The notes beneath the pieces are model-generated. The model was not told the DNA's origin. It saw only the letters and a list, made by a program, of their open reading frames with translations, and did not search any database. 6,917 nucleotides of DNA. Origin: an uncultured Gemella sp. GTDB taxonomy: Bacteria; Bacillota; Bacilli; Staphylococcales; Gemellaceae. Position numbers and translations under genes: made by a program. Position 1 is the stretch's first letter, and every line of letters begins with the position of its first letter. Shown here one piece after another: positions 1 through 6,329 of this stretch. The DNA lies in assembly GCA_945869755.1 (NCBI GenBank), contig CAMBPW010000050.1, positions 1-6,917 of the forward strand, given 5' to 3'.

Positions 1-410
1 GTTTGTGAAAAGAAATATGTCATTAAAAAGAAATATGAATAGTAACATATAGCATATGACAACATAGAACCTAAAAATCCAATTTCTAGTTCTAGTTTTC
101 CTAACGTTAATGTATTGAAAAGCCTACCGATAAAAATAATTATTGCCACATCTATTGTATACGCTAAAAATCTAACCCAAAATCCTGCATAAAAACCATG
201 AGATATTTCTGTATATTCAGATAATGTCGCTTCTATTTTAGTTTCGCTAAAGTTATTTTTTTGAATATTTTTATCTACAATGACATTTTCAACATTTTCT
301 AGTTGTTCATTATTATCTAATAAATTATTATCTAATACATTATTTTCAACTACTTGTTTTTCTTTTTCTTCATTCGTAAAGTTTTCTAAGTTAGTATTTT
401 TTTCTTCCAT
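1..410 (-). CDS. RDD-family membrane protein, probable SppA inhibitor (SppI/YteJ-like), 3' end cut by window edge
   Basis: The first 136 codons are visible; the reading frame stays open to the window edge, so the C-terminus is missing. The ATG at 410-408 has an AGGAG six bases upstream that overlaps the stop of sppA, 9 bp between the genes. Residues 1-70 are a hydrophilic, Asn/Glu/Asp-rich extension with small internal repeats (VLDNN-LLDNN, ENV-ENV). From residue 76 the sequence GFWVRFLAYTID matches the first conserved block of the RDD family, with Arg80 and Asp87 as the name-giving residues. This begins a first membrane segment (about 81-98). A second one runs at about 112-134. In B. subtilis the RDD protein YteJ (SppI) is encoded next to sppA, binds SppA in the membrane and inhibits its protease activity. 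The same adjacency supports that role here. The RDD assignment is firm; the inhibitor role is inferred from the neighbour. The long extension is unlike the short N-terminus of YteJ as I recall it. Confidence 0.82.
   Translation of the reverse strand, partial: MEEKNTNLENFTNEEKEKQVVENNVLDNNLLDNNEQLENVENVIVDKNIQKNNFSETKIEATLSEYTEISHGFYAGFWVRFLAYTIDVAIIIFIGRLFNTLTLGKLELEIGFLGSMLSYAICYYSYFFLMTYFFSQ
309..337 (-). repeat. Tandem 15-bp duplication within the RDD gene N-terminal extension
   Basis: The 14-base string ATTATTATCTAATA (plus-strand reading) occurs at 309-322 and again at 324-337, a period of 15 bp, i.e. five codons, so the frame is kept. It encodes VLDNN followed by LLDNN. A smaller in-frame repeat of the codons for Glu-Asn-Val lies just after it (about 282-299). 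This looks like expansion of a disordered segment by slippage, not a regulatory repeat. Confidence 0.75.
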
Positions 411-419
411 AATTCTCTC

Positions 420-1412
420 CTAACCTAAATAATTTAACTGTACTCTATTATTTTCTTCAACTTTTGTTTCTACTTGTTGTGTTAATGTTTTAGTAAATGC
501 ACTTACTAAATTATCTAAAAAGCTTGTACTTTTTTCTGCTTTTCTATGCTCGATAATTTTTGGATTTGTCAATCCTTTTTCTTCTTTAATATATTGTATT
601 AAATCTTTTTCATTTCCTATTTTATCAATAAGTCCATTTTTAACAGCCTGTTTACCACTATAAATTCTTCCGTCTGCTAATTCATAGACATTATCTCTAT
701 TCATATTTCTACCTTCAACTATTACATCAACAAATTTTTCATAAGATTCCATTAGTATGTCTTTATATATTGCAATTGTTGAGTCTGGCATATCTTCTGT
801 AAGTCCACCAACTGCTTTTTGTTCTCCAGAACGAATAATTTGATTTTTTATTCCTTTTTCTTCTAAATATTGTTGTGCTGATAATCTACTAGCTATTACT
901 CCTATTGAACCAGTTATCGTTTCATCAGTTGCAAATATTTTTTTAGCCGCCATTGAGATGTAATAACCTCCAGAAGTTGCTTGATGTTTCATTGATACAT
1001 AAACATCTTTACCACTTTCTTTTAGTGCATTATATATTTCATAACTTGCATATACTCCCCCTCCTGGAGTGTTTACAGATAAAAGTATAGCTTTTACATT
1101 AGAATCTTCTTTAGCATATTTGATTTGATTAATTATCGAATTTGTTATTTCTTCATCAATCATTTCATCTCCTATTTCACCTTCTACTGTTATCTTTTGA
1201 ATTACGTTATTTTCATCACCTTCAGCAAGAACAACCGTAGTCGCTCCACTGTTCTTTCCTAAAAATGATTGTACATTTGATAAATTTATATTTTGTAATG
1301 TACTTTCTTCCTTTTCTTGTTGTTTAGCTGACTGTCCAAACATTATCGATAATAAAATTATTACAAATGAAGCAGCCAATGCAATCAATCTTTTTTTAGT
1401 TTTTAATTTCAT
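420..1412 (-). CDS. sppA: Signal peptide peptidase SppA (membrane serine protease, S49 family)
   Basis: The 330-residue product has the length of the short Gram-positive SppA form. A basic N-terminus and hydrophobic segment (about 8-26) form a signal anchor, placing the protease domain outside the membrane. The S49 domain covers about 68-285: the block LLSVNTPGGGVYASYEIYNAL (110-130), the nucleophile motif ATSGGYY with Ser147, and SGEQK with Lys199. Ser147/Lys199 would be the Ser-Lys dyad, and they fall at the same residue numbers as the dyad described for B. subtilis SppA. The family forms ring oligomers that degrade remnant signal peptides and other membrane peptides; in B. subtilis it also contributes to resistance to lantibiotics. 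The tail from about 290 is hydrophilic, as in Bacillus, where the C-terminus can occupy the active site. The ATG lies one base after the dnaB stop, with AAGGAG nine bases upstream inside the dnaB coding sequence, which suggests translational coupling. The RDD gene follows. Confidence 0.95.
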   Translation of the reverse strand: MKLKTKKRLIALAASFVIILLSIMFGQSAKQQEKEESTLQNINLSNVQSFLGKNSGATTVVLAEGDENNVIQKITVEGEIGDEMIDEEITNSIINQIKYAKEDSNVKAILLSVNTPGGGVYASYEIYNALKESGKDVYVSMKHQATSGGYYISMAAKKIFATDETITGSIGVIASRLSAQQYLEEKGIKNQIIRSGEQKAVGGLTEDMPDSTIAIYKDILMESYEKFVDVIVEGRNMNRDNVYELADGRIYSGKQAVKNGLIDKIGNEKDLIQYIKEEKGLTNPKIIEHRKAEKSTSFLDNLVSAFTKTLTQQVETKVEENNRVQLNYLG

Positions 1413-1413
1413 A

Positions 1414-2766
1414 TTAATAAGCTCCTTGTTTACCTACAAATTTATTATATTTCTTCAGAAACGCTAGCTCTGCAATTCCTGTTGAACCGTGTCTATTTTT
1501 CGCTACAATTATTTCGATAGTTGTAACATCTGTGTTTACTTCTTCATCAGAATTTTCACGATTATAATAATCATCACGATATAAGAATGAAACAATATCC
1601 GCATCTTGCTCAATACTTCCTGACTCACGCAAATCACTCATCATCGGTCTTTTATCTTGGCGTGATTCTACACTACGAGATAACTGTGAAAGAGCAATTA
1701 CAGGACATTCTAATTCCCTCGCCATTTGTTTTAAACTTCGTGAAATTTCTGAAACTTCTTGTTGCCTATTATCGGTTTTTTTAGAACCTTGTAAAAGCTG
1801 TAAATAATCAATTATTATTAAATCAAGTCCGTATTCTTGTTTTAAAATTTTACATTTTGATTTTATTTCATTAACTTTAATAAATGCACTATCATCTATA
1901 AATATATTTTTATTGTTTAAAGATTTTATTGCAACTTCAAGTCCTTCTAAATCTTCTTGATTTAACTTTCCTGCACGTATTTTTTCAGAATCAATCATTC
2001 CTTGACTACATAGCATACGAGATACTAACTGCTCTGCTCCCATTTCTAGTGAAAATAATGCTACCGTTCTATTATCTCCGTTTTTTTGTGGTTTAGTTGC
2101 TACATTTAAGGCTATATTTAATGCAAATGCAGTTTTACCCATAGATGGTCGAGCAGCTAATATTACTAAATCACCTCTTGAAAATCCATATATTACAGAA
2201 TCTAACGAGCTATACCCAGTTGGAACTGAAACATTTTTTCCTTCTCCTGACATTTTTGCAATTATTTCATCGAAAACTTCTTTAGTTACATCTTTAATAT
2301 CTTTAAATTGAGAAGTTTTTGCTCGTTCTGTTGCTCTCTCTATTTGGTTTACTACTGTTGATACTACAGAATCTAAATCAATAGTTCCTTCATTCATTTT
2401 TTGCATATTATCTATTAAAACTGTTTTTACTTCTCTATAAATAGAATTTCGTTTTACTATAGTTGCATAATGAATAATATTTCTAGCAGTCGGTGTAGCT
2501 TCGTAAACTTCAGCAATATATAAAGAAGCATCTGTTACTTTAAATGCTCCTTTGCCATATATTTCATGAAATATAGTCGTAACATCAGGTTCAATATTTT
2601 TTTCACTCAATTTTATTATAGCTTGATATATTTGTTTATTTTTATCATCTAAAAAATCTTCTTCTTCTAGTATTCCACGTACTTCTACAAGTCGCTCAGG
2701 TGCAATTATTAAAGCTCCAAGCACTGATTGTTCGGCAGTAAATACTGACTCATTTTGATAAACCAT
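1414..2766 (-). CDS. dnaB: Replicative DNA helicase DnaB (called DnaC in B. subtilis)
   Basis: This hexameric ATP-dependent 5'-3' helicase unwinds DNA at the fork and interacts with primase and loader proteins. The product has 450 residues, normal for the family. The N-terminal domain (about 8-105) begins with AEQSVLGALI, and a linker leads into the RecA-like motor. In the motor I see Walker A ARPSMGKT (205-212, Lys211), FSLEM with the probable catalytic Glu241, Walker B LIIIDYLQLL (Asp320), the sensor region SQLSR with Gln361, DLRESGSIEQDAD (378-390), and KNRHGSTG (423-430), which carries the probable arginine finger. No intein or insertion is present. The ATG has GAAAGG eight bases upstream. 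The N-terminus ahead of AEQS is only ten residues, a little shorter than in many DnaB proteins, but no in-frame start lies upstream. It follows rplI by 29 bp, the conserved Firmicutes order. Confidence 0.98.
   Translation of the reverse strand: MVYQNESVFTAEQSVLGALIIAPERLVEVRGILEEEDFLDDKNKQIYQAIIKLSEKNIEPDVTTIFHEIYGKGAFKVTDASLYIAEVYEATPTARNIIHYATIVKRNSIYREVKTVLIDNMQKMNEGTIDLDSVVSTVVNQIERATERAKTSQFKDIKDVTKEVFDEIIAKMSGEGKNVSVPTGYSSLDSVIYGFSRGDLVILAARPSMGKTAFALNIALNVATKPQKNGDNRTVALFSLEMGAEQLVSRMLCSQGMIDSEKIRAGKLNQEDLEGLEVAIKSLNNKNIFIDDSAFIKVNEIKSKCKILKQEYGLDLIIIDYLQLLQGSKKTDNRQQEVSEISRSLKQMARELECPVIALSQLSRSVESRQDKRPMMSDLRESGSIEQDADIVSFLYRDDYYNRENSDEEVNTDVTTIEIIVAKNRHGSTGIAELAFLKKYNKFVGKQGAY
1422..1427 (-). 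promoter_or_regulatory. Shine-Dalgarno of sppA inside the 3' end of dnaB
   Basis: AAGGAG overlaps the dnaB codons for Gln-Gly-Ala, nine bases before the sppA ATG (1412-1410). The dnaB stop and the sppA start are one base apart, which fits coupled translation of helicase and protease. Confidence 0.8.
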
Positions 2767-2795
2767 AAAATTTACCTTTCTTTTAAATATTGAAA

Positions 2796-3239
2796 CTATT
2801 TTTCTACAACGTGAACTTTAATAGTTCCTTGAACTTCATTGTGTAATTTTATTTTTACATTTGTATATCCTAACGACTGTATTCCATTTGGTAAATCAAT
2901 TTTTTTCTTATCTACTTTTACGTCGTGTTGTTTTTTTAGTTCATCTGCAACTTGTTTTGAAGATACAGAACCGAATAATCTTCCACCATCTCCAGCTGTA
3001 ACTAAAATTTTAACTTCTAATTTTTCTAGCGTTTCTGCTAAAGATTTTGCTTGTGCTAACTCTTCCGCTTTGTCTTTTTCTTTTCTTTTTTGCTGACCTT
3101 TTAAAGTTGCCATATTAGCATTGTTAGCTTCTACCGCTTTTTTATTAGTTAAAAGAAATTTTGCATATCCATCTGCTACTTCTTTAACTTCTCCTTTTTT
3201 TCCTTTTCCTTTAACATCTTCTAAAAATATTACTTTCAT
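2796..3239 (-). CDS. rplI: 50S ribosomal protein L9 (bL9)
   Basis: L9 binds 23S rRNA near the base of the L1 stalk and helps maintain reading frame. The 147-residue product shows the usual layout: a small N-terminal domain ([25 protein letters not shown]), a long charged connecting helix (about 42-75), and a C-terminal domain with [19 protein letters not shown] (84-102) and [30 protein letters not shown] near the end. One detail is odd: the conserved loop normally reads GYxxNFL, but here it is GYAKFLL, one residue shorter, with the Asn missing. This accounts for 147 instead of the usual 148 residues. The frame is intact around it, so it is not a frameshift. The ATG has AGAGG eight bases upstream; only 13 bp separate it from gdpP. 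Its place between gdpP and dnaB is the standard Firmicutes arrangement. Confidence 0.97.
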   Translation of the reverse strand: MKVIFLEDVKGKGKKGEVKEVADGYAKFLLTNKKAVEANNANMATLKGQQKRKEKDKAEELAQAKSLAETLEKLEVKILVTAGDGGRLFGSVSSKQVADELKKQHDVKVDKKKIDLPNGIQSLGYTNVKIKLHNEVQGTIKVHVVEK

Positions 3240-3252
3240 TTTTTATACCTCT

Positions 3253-5202
3253 CTATTTATCAATAAGAATTTTTTGAATATTTTTTATTAATTCATAATT
3301 TACTTCATTTAAGTTTTCTGTTTTTATTTGAGTAGCTGCATTTGATAAATGACCTCCACCACCCATATTTTCCATAACTAATTGAACATTTTTATTTCCT
3401 AATGATCTTGCTGAAATACCGACAATATCATCACTTAATCTTCCTACAACAAAGCTCGCTTCTATTCCTTTTATTGTTAATAATAAATCTGCACTTTGTG
3501 CTAACATTACATTTGTATAAATTTTGTCTTCTGGTGCAATAGCAACTAATATATCTTCTGTTAATTCTATTGAATTACTAATTATTTCTGCACGATTTCT
3601 TAAATTTTGTAATGGCTCTTTTAATATCGTTTTTACTTTTATTGGATCTGCTCCATTACTTCTTAAATAGGCAGCTGCATCAAATGTTCTTGAACCTGTT
3701 CTAACTGCAAAATTTTGTGAATCTACTACCATTCCACCTAGCATAATAGTTGCTGATGTTTGCGATATTTTTTTATTTTTTGCTTGGTATTCAATAAGTT
3801 CAGCTATAAGTTCTGATGCCGATGAAGCATAAGGTTCAATATATGTTAATAACGGATTAGCTATAATATCTTCTCCACGTCTATGATGATCAATAACTAC
3901 CTTTTTATTAGATTTAGTTAATAATCCTACATCAATTACCCTATAAGAATCTGATGTATCTACTATTATTAATGTAGTATTTTGAGTCATTAAATCCCAT
4001 GCGTCATCACTCGTAATAAATTGTGAAAATAAATCTTTATCTTCTTCAACTTCAAGCATAACTTTTGAAATTGTTTCATCAATATCTTCTTCATTTAATA
4101 CTATATAACATTCTCTATCATTAAGTTTTGTAAATTCTAATATCCCGATACAAGCTCCTATCGCATCAAAGTCTGGATTTTTATGACCCATTACAATGAC
4201 TTTATCACTTTCTTTAATAATATCGGCAAGAGCATTAGAAATTACTCGTGCTTTTATTCTTGTACGCTTTTCTTGAGGATTTGTTTTTCCACCATAAAGA
4301 CGAATTGTTCCGTCAACATCTTTTATTGCAACTTGATCTCCTCCACGACCTAACGCTAAATCAAGTGCTGTTTTTGATAATTCCCCAAGCTCAGGTAAAA
4401 AATCTGTCCCCGTACCTGCACCGATACTTAATGTTACTTGAACATCAAACTCTTCTTTTAAATCACGAATATTATCAAGAATAGAAAATTTTTCTTTTTC
4501 TATATCTTTTAAGTTTTTAATATTTAAAACACCTAAAAATCTATCTTCATCTATTCTCTTTAAAAATATTCCATATTTTTTTGCCCATTCTGTTAATGTA
4601 GTCGTAACTTTTAAATCTAATTTACTAGATGATTCGTCATCTAATTCATCATAAATATCTTCAAGATTATCAATATTTATCAAAACAAGTGCTGGTCTTG
4701 TGTCTTTAAATCTCTGCATAACTACTTTTATATCTGTAATATCAAAGAAATAAATATAGCCACTGTCTTTTTGATAATTAACTTTATAATATTTCTCTTC
4801 TATATTGAATTGATTATCTGTAACTGTATCAATACCAAATAAATCTTCTATTTCTGGAACTACGTCTAAAATATTTTTTCCGATAATATCTACTAAATTC
4901 AAATGTTTATAAATAAAATTATTTGCCCATTCTATTTTTTTGTTATTATCAATTATAATTATTCCGATAGGAAATTTATTTATACTTTTGTCAGAAGAAT
5001 CTTTAATTTTATCAGTAATCTCATTAATATATAATTGATTACTTTCTTCAATTTTTCTTCCATATAAATATGCAGGTATAAATATTCCTAAAATTACAGC
5101 TATATATATTATAAAGCTATAAATATCATTATATATTAATGCTACACCACCAAATGTAATAATAAATACTGCTATAAGTAAATATATTTTTCCTTTTCTC
5201 AT
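3253..5202 (-). CDS. gdpP: Cyclic-di-AMP phosphodiesterase GdpP (YybT family)
   Basis: This membrane-anchored enzyme hydrolyses c-di-AMP to pApA and so sets the messenger that controls potassium and osmolyte uptake and cell-wall behaviour. Its 649 residues are close to the usual length (about 655-660). Domains in order: two membrane segments (about 5-22 and 27-46), a PAS domain (about 75-155, IIIIDNNKKIEWAN) known in the family to bind haem, a degenerate GGDEF domain (about 165-300) in which the signature position reads DEDRFLG (218-224) so cyclase activity is not expected, and a DHH/DHHA1 phosphodiesterase. Metal-binding residues are present: GHKNPDFD (His340, Asp344, Asp346), VDTSD (Asp415), DHH (438-440) and VVDSQNF (Asp494). 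The substrate motif GGGGH is at 614-618. All catalytic motifs look intact. The ATG lies 3 bp after the yybS stop, behind a perfect AAAGGAGG. Loss of this enzyme in staphylococci raises c-di-AMP and beta-lactam tolerance. Confidence 0.97.
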   Translation of the reverse strand: MRKGKIYLLIAVFIITFGGVALIYNDIYSFIIYIAVILGIFIPAYLYGRKIEESNQLYINEITDKIKDSSDKSINKFPIGIIIIDNNKKIEWANNFIYKHLNLVDIIGKNILDVVPEIEDLFGIDTVTDNQFNIEEKYYKVNYQKDSGYIYFFDITDIKVVMQRFKDTRPALVLINIDNLEDIYDELDDESSSKLDLKVTTTLTEWAKKYGIFLKRIDEDRFLGVLNIKNLKDIEKEKFSILDNIRDLKEEFDVQVTLSIGAGTGTDFLPELGELSKTALDLALGRGGDQVAIKDVDGTIRLYGGKTNPQEKRTRIKARVISNALADIIKESDKVIVMGHKNPDFDAIGACIGILEFTKLNDRECYIVLNEEDIDETISKVMLEVEEDKDLFSQFITSDDAWDLMTQNTTLIIVDTSDSYRVIDVGLLTKSNKKVVIDHHRRGEDIIANPLLTYIEPYASSASELIAELIEYQAKNKKISQTSATIMLGGMVVDSQNFAVRTGSRTFDAAAYLRSNGADPIKVKTILKEPLQNLRNRAEIISNSIELTEDILVAIAPEDKIYTNVMLAQSADLLLTIKGIEASFVVGRLSDDIVGISARSLGNKNVQLVMENMGGGGHLSNAATQIKTENLNEVNYELIKNIQKILIDK

Positions 5203-5205
5203 AAA

Positions 5206-6216
5206 TTACATACCTCCTTTATTTCTTGAATGATATGCCCTTATTTTCATAACACTATCAATAAGTCCGATTAATTCAAATATAAAACTAAATATAATCA
5301 TCGGTATTAGTAAAAAAATTTTTAATATTTTTGCATCATTACCTTTTTTATGTTCTATAAAATAGTAACAAGTAAATAACCCATTAAATACAAATAACCA
5401 ACGCATAATAGCTATTAAATTTTCTAAAAATAGATTTTCAATACTATACCTATTATAACTACTATCTATCATTAATAAATATGAAATTAAAGTTAATAAT
5501 ACGTAAACTGTAGCAACAGGACTAGCAACAACTACTTTACTAAAAGGCGGAAAGACAGGTGTAATAACTTTTTCTGCACTAAGTGTTTTTAAAGTAATTT
5601 GTACTAACAATAATGTATAAATAAAAATATTAGAAAATAGTATCATAGGGACATAAACTTTAATCTCTTCAAAACTTCTTCGTAAAATTTCCTCATCTGT
5701 TGTTAATGTAGAACTCTTTTGAAGTTGCATAACATCACTTATATAATCATTTATAAAAGTTTGTATATTATGTGCATTTAAAGAAATAATATTTTGTTTA
5801 ATTAAAATTGCTATAAATATTGAAATAGCAAAAAATATAAATGAAGTAATTGTTGTAACTAAAAGTATTTTAGAATATCTTTTAGTTATTGCAAAATAAA
5901 TTATCCCTGCTATTAAAACGTGCAACATTGTCCAAAATGATATATAAATATTTCCTAAGTTAAATGTTATTAATGTTCCTAATACACCTACTGATAAAAA
6001 TGGAATAACACCTTTTGCTCCAAGTGTATATGCAAGTAAGTAAACAGTAAAAAATGTAGTTGCTACCCAAAAATTTAAGTATATACCAACTAATAAAAAT
6101 ATAAAATAAAATAATATATATATTATTACTTTTGAATCACTAGGTTTACGAAAGAAAAATTTATTACTAAATAATTCTTTTAATTCTTCTTGAAAATTTG
6201 AAACTCCGTTTGTCAA
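5206..6216 (-). CDS. yybS: YybS-like multi-pass membrane protein (DUF2232), TTG start
   Basis: The 336-residue protein is strongly hydrophobic. About nine possible membrane segments can be picked by eye: roughly 28-50, 52-66, 70-90, 95-111, 117-140, 186-208, 228-250, 265-287 and 296-320. A hydrophilic segment at about 145-185 (QLQKSSTLTTDEEILRRSFEEIKVYVP) may be a loop. The assignment rests on this profile and on its place directly upstream of gdpP-rplI-dnaB, as yybS in Bacillus and Staphylococcus. The molecular function is not established; similarity to transporter-type membrane components has been suggested for the family. The start is TTG (6216-6214): no in-frame ATG occurs until residue 97, in the middle of a membrane segment, while AGAGGAG ends seven bases before the TTG. 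The last codons (Lys-Gly-Gly-Met) encode the gdpP ribosome binding site, so translation of the two is probably coupled. It would be the first gene of the operon. Confidence 0.85.
   Translation of the reverse strand: MTNGVSNFQEELKELFSNKFFFRKPSDSKVIIYILFYFIFLLVGIYLNFWVATTFFTVYLLAYTLGAKGVIPFLSVGVLGTLITFNLGNIYISFWTMLHVLIAGIIYFAITKRYSKILLVTTITSFIFFAISIFIAILIKQNIISLNAHNIQTFINDYISDVMQLQKSSTLTTDEEILRRSFEEIKVYVPMILFSNIFIYTLLLVQITLKTLSAEKVITPVFPPFSKVVVASPVATVYVLLTLISYLLMIDSSYNRYSIENLFLENLIAIMRWLFVFNGLFTCYYFIEHKKGNDAKILKIFLLIPMIIFSFIFELIGLIDSVMKIRAYHSRNKGGM
5213..5220 (-). promoter_or_regulatory. Perfect Shine-Dalgarno of gdpP inside the 3' end of yybS
   Basis: AAAGGAGG, fully complementary to the 16S rRNA tail, is encoded by the codons for Lys-Gly-Gly near the end of yybS, ten bases before the gdpP ATG. 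The yybS stop (5208-5206) lies between the site and the start, so terminating ribosomes could re-initiate on gdpP. Confidence 0.85.
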
Positions 6217-6223
6217 AATGATT

Positions 6224-6230
6224 CTCCTCT
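6224..6230 (-). promoter_or_regulatory. Ribosome binding site that decides the TTG start of yybS
   Basis: AGAGGAG on the minus strand ends seven bases before TTG at 6216-6214. With no in-frame ATG nearby, this strong Shine-Dalgarno sequence at ideal spacing is the main support for a TTG start. Confidence 0.8.
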
Positions 6231-6263
6231 AATTTATAACTTTGTTCAAAATATAATTTATCC

Positions 6264-6274
6264 ATTATATTATA
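6264..6274 (-). promoter_or_regulatory. Probable sigma-A type -10 region(s) for the yybS-gdpP-rplI-dnaB-sppA operon
   Basis: Two exact TATAAT hexamers overlap by one base on the minus strand (6274-6269 and 6269-6264), 48 bp or more upstream of the yybS TTG and just after the terminator U-tract. This is the only intergenic space ahead of the six-gene run, so a promoter is expected here. No good TTGACA lies 16-18 bp upstream; the -35 position falls in the T-run or the terminator stem. An alternative weaker pairing is TTGTAT with TATATT at 16 bp spacing, slightly further downstream. The transcription start is therefore uncertain. Confidence 0.5.
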
Positions 6275-6275
6275 C

Positions 6276-6314
6276 AAAAAAAAACAAAAAAAAGCTAGTT
6301 CTCATTTAACTAGC
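6276..6314 (-). terminator. Rho-independent terminator of the MFS gene
   Basis: Read on the minus strand, a perfect 7-bp stem GCTAGTT/AACTAGC (6314-6308 with 6300-6294) encloses a 7-base loop. It is followed at once by a run of eight T, one G and nine T (6293-6276). The hairpin starts 15 bp after the MFS stop codon. The stem is AT-rich and short, so the long U-tract probably carries much of the efficiency. On the plus strand the sequence after the stem is not T-rich, so the terminator acts in one direction only. Confidence 0.9.
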
Positions 6315-6329
6315 CAAATTATTATGTTA

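Noticed and set aside
1587..1784. Short plus-strand open frame inside dnaB
   Set aside because: It is antisense to strongly conserved DnaB motif sequence, has no ribosome binding site worth noting, and its translation resembles no known protein. It is a shadow of the real gene.
2839..3096. Plus-strand open frame opposite rplI, rich in Phe, Ser and Cys
   Set aside because: Its composition is what results from reading a Lys/Glu-rich gene on the opposite strand. The L9 frame explains the DNA fully.
4248..4484. Plus-strand open frame opposite gdpP, rich in Leu
   Set aside because: It lies opposite the conserved GGDEF-DHH linker of gdpP and has no independent support.
3757..4662. A diguanylate cyclase activity in GdpP because of its GGDEF domain
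   Set aside because: The GGDEF signature position is degenerate in this protein, as is usual for GdpP/YybT, so c-di-GMP synthesis is not expected. The GGDQ at 287-290 is a different segment and not the signature.
6294..6314. Bidirectional terminator or operator palindrome
   Set aside because: Only the minus-strand reading has a T-run after the stem, and no plus-strand gene ends here. The spacing after the MFS stop fits an ordinary one-way terminator.
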